A DNA stretch of 6,668 nucleotides from positions 1 through 6,668 of the forward strand of contig JAKAMV010000587.1 of NCBI GenBank assembly GCA_021812735.1, read 5' to 3'. Positions 1 to 5,352 of the stretch are shown here, one piece after another. Source of the DNA: Chloroflexota bacterium. Its GTDB lineage: Bacteria > Chloroflexota > Limnocylindria > Limnocylindrales > CSP1-4. The first letter of the stretch is position 1. The number at the start of each line of letters is the position of its first letter. The notes beneath the pieces were generated by a model. That model did no database searches, had not been told where the DNA came from, and was given only the letters and a program-made list of their open reading frames with translations. The position numbers were made by a program, and so were the translations under genes.

Positions 1-5
1 GGCGA

Positions 6-41
6 TTACCGACACGCCCTCCTAGTGGTGCGTCTTGCCAT
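6..41 (-). other. Possible short leader ORF or edge-of-window gene start
   Basis: On the minus strand an ATG at 41-39 is preceded by GAGGT (51-47) with a 5-nt spacer, a good Shine-Dalgarno arrangement. The frame reads MARRTTRRACR and stops at TAA (8-6). Either it is an 11-residue Arg-rich leader peptide, or the start of a real gene whose frame is disturbed or continues in another frame beyond the window. A second SD-like AGGAGG (23-18) sits only 2 nt before a GTG at 15-13 that stays open to the window edge. That spacing is too short for efficient initiation. It lies about 100 nt downstream of the 11-bp repeats, so it could be the gene they control. Nothing in the peptide is recognisable. Confidence 0.25.
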
Positions 42-143
42 GATCTACCTCATTTCTCTCGTTCGTGTCTGATCGTGGCCCGGCCCCGGCTCGCCACCGG
101 CACCGCGTCGCGGTTGATCCTTCACCGGCCGCATGGTGGCGTG

Positions 144-176
144 TGTGGAGACGATGTGGAGACGAGGTGGAGACTC
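144..176. repeat. Three tandem 11-bp direct repeats, candidate OmpR-family operator
   Basis: Three contiguous 11-bp units are visible: TGTGGAGACGA (144-154), TGTGGAGACGA (155-165) and GGTGGAGACTC (166-176). The core GTGGAGAC is identical in all three. One helical turn between direct repeats is the known arrangement of OmpR/PhoP-family response-regulator sites, for example the 11-nt direct repeat units of Streptomyces PhoP boxes. The array lies 55 bp beyond the stop of a histidine kinase whose partner is an OmpR-family regulator, and about 100 bp upstream of a minus-strand start candidate. I infer that it is a regulator-binding site for a leftward gene outside the window. It has no inverted symmetry. 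Confidence 0.5.
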
Positions 177-230
177 GCCGAGCTTCCTCTCCGGGAGCGC
201 CGGAGCGCCGTCCACGCCGGGGGACGTCGT

Positions 231-1580
231 TCACGCCAGGGGCAGCGACAGGGTCACGGAGGTCCCCGCACCGGGTGCGCTCTGGAGTTGCACATCGCCG
301 CCGTGGGCGGCCGCCAGCGTGGCCACCACCGCAAGACCGACGCCTGACCCGGTGGTGCCGCGGGCGCCCTCGCCCCGGAAGAACCGATCGAAGACCCTGG
401 CCTGCTCCTCCGCCGGGATCCCGATTCCCGTGTCGGCCACGACCACGTGGCCCGTCGTCGCATCGTGGTCGACCGAGACGCGAACCGTCCCGCCCGGCGG
501 CGTGAACTTGGCCGCGTTGGACAAGAGGTTGACCACGATCTGCTCGATCCGTTCCGGGTCGGCGATCGCGGCGGTCGGCACGAGGGCCGTGGTGAGCTCG
601 ATCCCCCGATCCGCGAAGCGGCCCTCCAGCCGGGCGGCGGCGCTGGCGGCCACGCTCGCCAGGTCGACGCGCTCCCGTCGCAGAGACAGGCCCGCTGCGT
701 CCGCAGCGGAGAGCACGCCGAGGTCCTCGACGAGGCGGCCAAGGTGCCTGACTTCGTCGGTGAGCGAGGTCACTGCGGCCGGCGACGGCTCTTCGATGCC
801 GACCGTGAGCGCCTCCAGCTCCGCTTGCAGCACCGCCAGAGGAGTCCGCAGCTCGTGCGCCAGATCGGACACCATCGCCCGGCGCAGTGCGTCCTCGCGC
901 TCGAGATGGGTCGCCATGGCGTCGAAGGCGTGGGCCAGCTCTCCGATCTCGCCGGGGGCGTCGACACTGCCGACCCGGCTACTGAGATCTCCGGCGCCGA
1001 GCCGCCGCGCGGCAAGGGTGAGTGAGCGCACGGGTGCCGCCAAACGCCCCGACGCGATCACGGACAGCACCAGCGCCACTGCCGCGGCCAGAGCCGACGC
1101 GGTGACGACCGCCACGCCGATCGTATCCCGGAGCCTGGTTTCCGCCAGCGACAGTCCCGATGCCGGGTACTGCACCATGGCGACGCCCACCTGCCGGCCG
1201 CCGACGATGATCGGAAAGGCCTGCGAACGGCCTTCGGCCTGGGAGGTGGCAACATCGAGAAGCCGGCGGCCGGCGGCGTTCACTTCAAGCCCGAAACCCG
1301 TCGTGCGGGCCAGGTCCCCGATGGCCACGAGAGTGGAGGGGCGCCAGCCTCCTGCAGCGAGGTACGTCGAGCGCAAGGTAGTTACGAGCACGTTGGTCAC
1401 CGATGTCTCTTGCTCGCGGCCCGCGCTGCCGAAGTCGCCGTCGGTGATCACCAGAGTCACCACCGCCAGCAAGGCGATGGACACCAGCGCCACCGCGAGC
1501 GACACGGCCACCAGCCGCTGCCTGAGGCTCCCGCCGCGGCAACCGCGAGGTGCGCTCGTCAGGTATCGCGCTCGACGCAC
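231..1580 (-). CDS. Membrane sensor histidine kinase (HAMP, HisKA, HATPase)
   Basis: This is a two-component sensor kinase that autophosphorylates on His and passes phosphate to the regulator encoded just upstream. From the GTG at 1580 it is 449 aa. It has a first membrane helix at about 23-45, an extracytoplasmic sensor of roughly 105 residues, a second helix at about 154-176 and a HAMP linker at about 177-229. The H-box SDLAHELRTP carries the phosphoacceptor His242. The ATPase domain has the N-box VVNLLSNAAKF (about 349-359), G1 ADTGIGIP (382-389), F-box FDRFFRGEG and G2 GSGVGLAV (411-418). All catalytic motifs are intact. The GTG start overlaps the regulator gene by 22 nt and lacks a good SD, so translation is probably coupled. 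A CTG overlapping the regulator stop (1562-1560) and a GTG at 1511 are alternative starts. The domain order is BaeS-like; the stimulus is unknown. Confidence 0.93.
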   Translation of the reverse strand: MRRARYLTSAPRGCRGGSLRQRLVAVSLAVALVSIALLAVVTLVITDGDFGSAGREQETSVTNVLVTTLRSTYLAAGGWRPSTLVAIGDLARTTGFGLEVNAAGRRLLDVATSQAEGRSQAFPIIVGGRQVGVAMVQYPASGLSLAETRLRDTIGVAVVTASALAAAVALVLSVIASGRLAAPVRSLTLAARRLGAGDLSSRVGSVDAPGEIGELAHAFDAMATHLEREDALRRAMVSDLAHELRTPLAVLQAELEALTVGIEEPSPAAVTSLTDEVRHLGRLVEDLGVLSAADAAGLSLRRERVDLASVAASAAARLEGRFADRGIELTTALVPTAAIADPERIEQIVVNLLSNAAKFTPPGGTVRVSVDHDATTGHVVVADTGIGIPAEEQARVFDRFFRGEGARGTTGSGVGLAVVATLAAAHGGDVQLQSAPGAGTSVTLSLPLA

Positions 1581-2257
1581 AGGCGGTAGCCCGACCCGAG
1601 GACAGTCTCGATGATCCGCGGGCTGGCAGAGGCGTCGTGAAGCTTGCGTCGGAGGTTCTTCACGTGGGAGTCCACGACGCGCTCGTAGCCGTCCCATTCG
1701 TATCCCCGCACCGAGTTGACGAGCTCATAGCGCGAGTAGACCCGACCCGGCACGCGAGCGAGGGCACACAGGATGCCCCACTCGGTCGGCGACAGCGCTA
1801 CCAGTTGCCCCTGGTGGTGCACTTCGTGCCGCGCCTCGTCAATCACCAGCAAGGCCCCACCGAACGAGGAGCACTCTCCCTCGTTCGGGTCCGGCCTGCA
1901 GCGGCGCAGGAGCGCCTGGACCCGCAACACCAGCTCCCTGGGACTGAAGGGCTTGGTCACATAGTCGTCGGCGCCCAGCTCCAATCCGCGGATGCGATCC
2001 TCCTCGCGAGCCTTGGCCGTGAGCATCAGGATGGGCACGTTTCCGCCGAGACGGAGCTCTCGGCCCACTTCCTCACCGGGGATGTCCGGCAGCCCAAGGT
2101 CCAGCACCACCAGGTCGGGTCGGGCCCGCGACCCGAGGGCGATCGCTTCCGCACCCAAGCCGGTGCTGAGCACCGTGAGGCCCTCCCGTTCGAGGAAGGC
2201 ACGCATGAGATCGCGCAGCTTGACCTCGTCTTCCACGACCAGCACCGTTGCGCTCAC
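1559..2257 (-). CDS. OmpR/PhoB-family response regulator
   Basis: This DNA-binding response regulator (232 aa, normal for the family) is activated by phosphorylation from the downstream kinase. The receiver domain spans about 4-118, with acidic pocket Glu9/Asp10, phosphoacceptor Asp53 (VVLDLGLPD), Thr80 and Lys102 (VTKPF), all canonical. The C-terminal winged helix (about 135-228) contains LSPTEWGILCAL, a recognition-helix segment VVDSHVKNLRRKL and the terminal hairpin ETVLGSGYRL. The GTG start at 2257 is chosen because GAGG sits 7 nt upstream and the receiver begins at once (SATVLVVEDE). The frame stays open further upstream, but that sequence is transposase debris in another frame. The gene is the first of a two-gene operon. 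By analogy it may bind the 11-bp repeats at 144-176 (inference). Confidence 0.95.
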   Translation of the reverse strand: MSATVLVVEDEVKLRDLMRAFLEREGLTVLSTGLGAEAIALGSRARPDLVVLDLGLPDIPGEEVGRELRLGGNVPILMLTAKAREEDRIRGLELGADDYVTKPFSPRELVLRVQALLRRCRPDPNEGECSSFGGALLVIDEARHEVHHQGQLVALSPTEWGILCALARVPGRVYSRYELVNSVRGYEWDGYERVVDSHVKNLRRKLHDASASPRIIETVLGSGYRLCVERDT

Positions 2258-2260
2258 TCC

Positions 2261-2268
2261 ATCACCTC
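2261..2268 (-). promoter_or_regulatory. Strong Shine-Dalgarno overlapping a stop codon
   Basis: GAGGTGAT matches the anti-Shine-Dalgarno sequence over eight bases, and its GAGG lies 7 nt before the regulator GTG at 2257. The TGA inside it (2264-2262) is also the stop of the upstream transposase-remnant frame. A ribosome finishing that frame would stop 4 nt before the regulator start. Termination-reinitiation coupling is therefore possible if the remnant is translated. Confidence 0.6.
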
Positions 2269-2274
2269 GGGCAG

Positions 2275-2516
2275 CCTCCGACTCGAGCACGGGCCTGGTG
2301 GCGCGCGCTCCAGCGTAGCCAGTCAGGCCGACGGTGGCAGCGCAGCAGGGTCTCGGGTCGGACGAAGAAGCCCGGCCAGCGCTTCCGCGGGAGCAGCCGG
2401 GACGCCGCGACCAGGAAGAGCCGATCGGTGTCGGTGAGGGCAGGCCGCGCGACCTGCCGCCGGAGCACCGCCAGCTCGTGGCGCAACACGACGATCTCAA
2501 GGTCCTTGGCGCGGCT
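2275..2516 (-). pseudogene. N-terminal remnant of an integrase-core (rve-type) transposase
   Basis: The minus-strand peptide beginning RAKDLEIVVLRHELAVLRR and continuing QVARPALTDTDRLFLVAASRLLPRKRW and FFVRPETLLRCHRR matches the N-terminal region of a common actinobacterial transposase family of about 330 aa with an integrase catalytic core. After CHRR the expected continuation (a W-T-Y..RPGRP-like segment) appears in a different frame as LTGYAGARATRPVL, so a frameshift is likely near 2300. The homology then ends within about 20 bp of the downstream regulator start, and no DDE catalytic domain follows. The usual N-terminal hydrophobic leader is also absent upstream of 2516. This is recalled family knowledge; IS3 and IS481 relatives cannot be told apart here. 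The fragment cannot be active. Confidence 0.7.
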
Positions 2517-2727
2517 GGGTACGGGCCAGAAGCCTGCTCCGCCACGCTCCAGGGGCCTTGCCTCGCGCCATCCGCCACAAGGAGGTCGTATCGGAGCAGG
2601 CTGCAACGTCCTGGACTGGCCCGAAGCCCCCGGAGAAGCCGGGCGTCCCAGCGTGACGACCTGCGGCGGCGCGGCAGCCCGACGCGGACTTCATGGTTCG
2701 CCTGCCCAGAGCGGGCGCGACCCCCAT

Positions 2728-2741
2728 GCGCAATCTTGCGC
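2728..2741. promoter_or_regulatory. Short palindrome ahead of the nucleotidyltransferase gene
   Basis: GCGCAA and TTGCGC are perfect 6-bp inverted arms separated by TC, lying 40 bp upstream of the GTG at 2781. The right arm doubles as a weak -35-like TTGCGC, with CAGTAT at 2759-2764 after a 17-bp spacer as a poor -10. This could be a repressor operator over a promoter. A start of transcription near 2771 would fall on the SD, however, so the promoter reading is weak. With a 2-nt loop it is a protein-binding palindrome rather than an RNA hairpin. Confidence 0.25.
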
Positions 2742-2780
2742 GAGCGTGGGCGAGTGGTCAGTATCCGGTGGGAGGTGCGA

Positions 2781-3278
2781 GTGACGGCTCCGAACGCGCT
2801 GTCCGACGCGCATCTCGCCGCGCTGCGGAACCTCGTCGCGCTGCTACCGCTGGCCGACGTCAACTGGGCGCTCACGGGCAGCATGGGGCACCTTCTGCAG
2901 GGCGCGCCTGTCCAGCCACACGACATTGATGTGCAGACCGACGAGGCGGGCGTCAGGAAGGCCGCGGAGCTGCTGGCGCCCTACTCCATCGCCCCGCTCC
3001 ACGGGTGGGAGTCCGAGCGGATGCGCTCGCTGTTCGGAGCGTTCGTGGTGGACGGTGTCGCGGTGGAACTGCTGGGCGCGGTGCAGAAGCGACTGGCGGA
3101 TGGCTCGTGGGGGCCGCCAACGGACCCGGCCGAGCATCGCCGGCTGGTGCACGTGGAGTCCTTGATAGTTCCCGTCCTCTCGCTGGAGTACGAGGCGGCG
3201 GCATACGCGGCCATCGGGCGCCTTGATCGCGCCTCGCTCCTGCGCCGCACCCTAGATGAGGCCGCCCACGGTGAGTGA
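2781..3278 (+). CDS. Small nucleotidyltransferase-fold protein, function unknown
   Basis: This 165-aa soluble protein has a polymerase-beta-like nucleotidyltransferase core. The visible motif is TGS at 32-34 with HDIDVQTD at 47-54, giving the GS and DxD (Asp48, Asp50) metal-binding signature. A third acidic residue, Glu96, sits in the strand VDGVAVELLG. The later segment PVLSLEYEAAAY fits a conserved C-terminal helix of uncharacterised actinobacterial and archaeal members that I recall. The GTG start at 2781 has GGAGG at 2771-2775 with 5-nt spacing. Length is complete for this small family. Such folds transfer AMP, or another nucleotide, to a small molecule, protein or RNA; the substrate here is unknown. 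It could be an antibiotic-modifying or MNT-like enzyme, but no HEPN partner or other companion gene is adjacent. All catalytic residues are present, so it looks functional. Confidence 0.85.
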   Translation: MTAPNALSDAHLAALRNLVALLPLADVNWALTGSMGHLLQGAPVQPHDIDVQTDEAGVRKAAELLAPYSIAPLHGWESERMRSLFGAFVVDGVAVELLGAVQKRLADGSWGPPTDPAEHRRLVHVESLIVPVLSLEYEAAAYAAIGRLDRASLLRRTLDEAAHGE

Positions 3279-3312
3279 CGGGCTTTCCTCTGGGCGGCGC
3301 GCCACCCGGGCC

Positions 3313-3360
3313 TGGCGTTCGGAGCCGCGGACGTTCGGGGCCACGGACGTTCGGAGCCGC
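3313..3360. repeat. Three tandem 16-bp repeats
   Basis: Three contiguous 16-bp copies are visible: TGGCGTTCGGAGCCGC (3313-3328), GGACGTTCGGGGCCAC (3329-3344) and GGACGTTCGGAGCCGC (3345-3360). Copies 1 and 3 differ at two positions, and copies 2 and 3 at two positions. The array starts 34 bp after the stop of the nucleotidyltransferase gene. 16 bp is not a multiple of three, so it is not a coding repeat. I see no clear inverted symmetry or terminator character. It may be a slippage product. Confidence 0.75.
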
Positions 3361-3496
3361 CTATGCGCCCACTCTCGAACCGGAACAGAGCACCACGTCG
3401 TGGACCATGGGCCGGCGACGCGGATCATCGAGCTGCTGGGCGAGTGCATCGCAGCCCACGGCGTGCCGCGAGACGTCACTCGCGCGAAACGGCGCG
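3361..3496 (+). other. Non-coding stretch with a weak integrase-like peptide
   Basis: No start, SD or complete gene is visible here. One plus-strand frame reads HHVVDHGPATRIIELLGE followed by CIAAHGVPRDV, which faintly resembles the segment between the first two catalytic Asp residues of rve-type integrases (…ALE.AIA.HGVPR…). The expected following D-N/D-G is absent, and the reading continues as RAKRRVTVP. If real, it is another scrap of transposase, possibly from the same kind of element as the one at 2275-2516. The similarity is too short to rely on. Confidence 0.2.
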
Positions 3497-3965
3497 TCAC
3501 TGTCCCAGGAACCGGCCGGTGGTGTGAGGGTCGGTGATCGGCTCGAGGGGTCGCGAACTGCCCCGAAAACGGGTCGAATCGGACCCCGGCTGATAGCGCA
3601 GGAGCCCTGCCTTCGCTGTCGCGAACTCTTCGTCCGTGAGGAAACCCTGCTCGCGTAGGGCAGCCAGCCGCTGGATTTCCTCAACACACCTGCCGCTCCT
3701 CCTCGGGTACGTGGGCTCCGCGGTCGCAAGCAGGTAGCTCGTGGCCGTGGCGGTGATCGCCGAGAAGAGTGCGATCCCCAGGAGCATCGGCACCATCGCG
3801 ATGCGCTTGCCATCAGCCGCCACGGGGTACACGTCGCCGTAATCGACCGTGGAGATGGTCACGACGCCTCACCGGAGTGCATCGGAACGGCGATGCGCTC
3901 GCCTTGTTCACGTCGTGCTCCGCGATGTACAGAGCGAACGAGCCAGGACCATGAGAGCGCGCCGC
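3497..3965 (-). pseudogene. Broken potassium-channel gene (pore region plus SHOCT-like tail)
   Basis: The longest intact piece (GTG at 3862 to stop at 3497, 121 aa) has the pore filter VTISTVDYGDVYPV, a following inner helix (KRIAMVPMLLGIALFSAITA) and a SHOCT-like C-terminal segment EEIQRLAALREQGFLTDEEF. This is the layout of actinobacterial two-helix potassium channels. The normal upstream part is still visible in other frames: ALMVLARS near 3965, SFALYIAEHDVNKAS at about 3938-3897, and GEAS ending in TGA just before the filter, where the usual WWA.. residues are missing. All three minus frames are needed, so the gene has several indels. The first helix is largely gone. The filter has Asp (codon 3844-3842) where TVGYGD has its first Gly. 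A functional channel is very unlikely. Confidence 0.75.
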
Positions 3966-3991
3966 GCCGTGATCATCTGCGCCGCGACACG

Positions 3992-4279
3992 ATGGCCGTC
4001 TACGACGACACGGCTTCCATCGGCAAGCTGTACCGGCGCCAGGACGAGATCGGGACGCCCTGGTGCATCACCGTCGACGGCGACTCGATCGACGAGCACG
4101 CCGTCACCGTGCGCGACCGCGACAGCATGGAGCAGATCCGCGTCGGGGTCGACCGGGTCAAGCCGCTCATCCTGGACCGGCTGGCCGCCACGCGGTGCCT
4201 GATCGCGGGGTGCCGACACAGGCCGGATCCGCCCCGGGCGGGATCGAGCCGAAGGGCGGGCCCGCACAGCGGCGCGTAG
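3992..4279 (+). pseudogene. Orphan C-terminal fragment of glycyl-tRNA synthetase
   Basis: The peptide YDDTASIGKLYRRQDEIGTP followed by WCITVDGDS and HAVTVRDRDSMEQIRVGVD is the anticodon-binding domain of the dimeric (alpha2) class II glycyl-tRNA synthetase. The RRQDEIGTP, CxTVD and VTVRDRD(S/T)MEQ motifs are diagnostic. Full enzymes are about 460-500 aa; only about 65 homologous residues remain here. The entire catalytic domain is missing and homology begins at the very codons next to the ATG at 3992. The tail after about residue 65 (rich in Pro, Arg and Gly, to TAG at 4279) is not part of the family. No SD is evident. It abuts the potassium-channel debris on the opposite strand within about 30 bp. 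It cannot be a synthetase; a stray RNA-binding peptide is conceivable but unsupported. Confidence 0.8.
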
Positions 4280-4484
4280 GCGACACCCCCACGTTGCCCG
4301 GCCTGTCCACGAGCGCGACCGCGCACCCGGGGCCGCGGCGGTACGGGCGCGGGCGAGCCCGGCAGGGCCGGACGCCGCGGCGCGCTGCGGATCGCCGGGA
4401 GAGCACCAGACGAGCGTCACCGCCGTCCCGCAGGAAGACGCGCCGGAGTGTCCGCGGGTCCTTGTCGCCGACGACCATGAGCTG
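4280..4484. other. Non-genic spacer, open frame leading into the NarL-type regulator
   Basis: No recognisable gene, RNA or repeat is seen here. In the frame of the downstream regulator the sequence is open from 4203 (after TGA at 4200-4202) to 4484 but contains no ATG, GTG or TTG. The last nine codons (4458-4484) encode VLVADDHEL, the first strand and acidic pocket of a receiver domain. A GTG at 4448-4450 lies in a different frame. Confidence 0.6.
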
Positions 4485-5096
4485 GTGCGCCGTGGCCTGC
4501 TGGCGCTGCTCAAGCGCCACAAGCAGTTCCGCATCGTGGCGGAGGCGGGCACGCGCGCCGAGGTGATCGCTGCGGCAGCGCGCTGCCAGCCCGATCTCGT
4601 CGTGATGGACGTGCGCTTTCCGGATGGATCGGGGATCGAGGCCACGCGCGAGACACGCGCCGCGCGCCCCGCGGCGAAGGTCGTCATGCTGACAAGCTAC
4701 CCCGACGAGGAGGCGGTGTTCGCCGCGATCCTGGCGGGCACCTCAGGCTATCTCTTGGAGCAGATCCGCGCCCGCGACCTCGTGGCAGGGCTCGAGGCTG
4801 TCGGGCGTGGCGAGCTGCTCCTCGACCCGCTCGCGAGCGAGCCGGTCCTCCATCGCCTGCGGCGCCTCGCCGCGGGGGCCGCCCTCGACCCCCTGACCGA
4901 GCTCACCCGCCAGGAGCAGAAGATCCTCCTCCTCATCGCCGAGGGCAAGACGAACCGCCAGATCGCCGCCGAGGTCTTCCTCTCGGAGACCACCGTCAAG
5001 AACTACCTCAGCGCGATTCTGGCCAAGCTCGCTCTCCAGCGGCGCGCCCGGGCTGCCGCTTTCGTCGTGCACCACCGGCTCCCCGGTGCTGAGTAG
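4485..5096 (+). CDS. NarL/LuxR-family response regulator, DevR(DosR)-like, possibly defective
   Basis: This is a two-component response regulator with a C-terminal LuxR helix-turn-helix. Numbered from the first usable start (GTG 4485, 203 aa), the phosphoacceptor is Asp42 (VVMDVRFPDGSG), Thr70 lies in VVMLTSYPDEE, and the HTH spans about 137-198 (LTRQEQKILLLIAEGKTNRQ, then TVKNYLSAILAKL). The DVR.PDG.GIE, LTSY..DEA, AILAG.SGY and KNY….LAKL segments resemble mycobacterial DevR/DosR. Two oddities weaken it. The first strand and the Asp-Asp pocket (VADDHEL) lie just upstream of the only start codon, in frame but without a start. The invariant receiver Lys (GYL.K) is Glu92. No sensor kinase is adjacent. 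It may be a pseudogene with a 1-bp deletion near 4450, a sequencing error, or a phosphorylation-independent regulator. Confidence 0.85.
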   Translation: MRRGLLALLKRHKQFRIVAEAGTRAEVIAAAARCQPDLVVMDVRFPDGSGIEATRETRAARPAAKVVMLTSYPDEEAVFAAILAGTSGYLLEQIRARDLVAGLEAVGRGELLLDPLASEPVLHRLRRLAAGAALDPLTELTRQEQKILLLIAEGKTNRQIAAEVFLSETTVKNYLSAILAKLALQRRARAAAFVVHHRLPGAE

Positions 5097-5352
5097 GACC
5101 CCGACGGCGCTGCCCACATCCGTGGCGAGGGCATTCGCTCCGTGCCCGAGGTCGCAGATGGCGCGGCGCAACCTGTCGATCTCGCCCTCGACGCCTTTGG
5201 GCTTCGTATCTGGGTGCGTGCCCTCGACCTGAGATTCTTGTCCTGCGTCTGACTGTCGGCCCTGTCTGCGTTGATCTGGCTCGCAAGGGCAACGGGGTAC
5301 CGTCAGGACAGGCTCAGCCCTTGGGTAGGCAGGGCAGCGAATGGAGGCAGCC
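5097..5352. other. Intergenic spacer, possible weak promoter for the membrane protein
   Basis: About 250 bp separate the regulator stop from the membrane-protein start. There is no RNA gene, strong hairpin with T-tract or clear repeat. GGGTAC at 5295-5300, or TACCGT (TAnnnT) at 5298-5303, could serve as a -10 element with a leader of about 45 nt. No convincing -35 stands at normal distance (TTGATC at 5271-5276 is too far). I saw no DevR/DosR-box palindrome (GGGAC…GTCCC) here. Confidence 0.3.
5343..5347 (+). promoter_or_regulatory. Shine-Dalgarno that selects the second ATG
   Basis: GGAGG lies 5 nt before the ATG at 5353. It overlaps an earlier in-frame ATG at 5341, whose own upstream sequence (AGGG about 6 nt away) is a poorer site. 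The downstream ATG is therefore preferred. Confidence 0.6.

Noticed and set aside
22..234. 70-codon minus-strand frame whose GTG overlaps the kinase stop
   Set aside because: The GTGA overlap looks like coupling, but the peptide is Arg/Ser/Gly-rich without any motif and it runs through the 11-bp repeats, so it is more likely a chance frame.
133..1614. Long plus-strand open frame (493 codons) opposite the histidine kinase
   Set aside because: It is rich in Ser, Arg, Ala and Thr with no motif, and is fully explained by codon bias of the kinase on the other strand, whose catalytic motifs are all intact.
1550..2437. Plus-strand open frame (295 codons) opposite the response regulator
   Set aside because: It is an antisense shadow of a clear OmpR-family gene, with no start context or recognisable domain.
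2497..2733. Minus-strand 78-codon frame upstream of the transposase remnant
   Set aside because: No homology or SD; it overlaps the remnant's N-terminus in another frame and looks like a chance frame.
5271..5303. Possible sigma-B-like promoter (GGGTAC) before the membrane protein
   Set aside because: No GTTT or TTGACA-like element lies at proper distance; the nearest candidates leave a 21-bp spacer.
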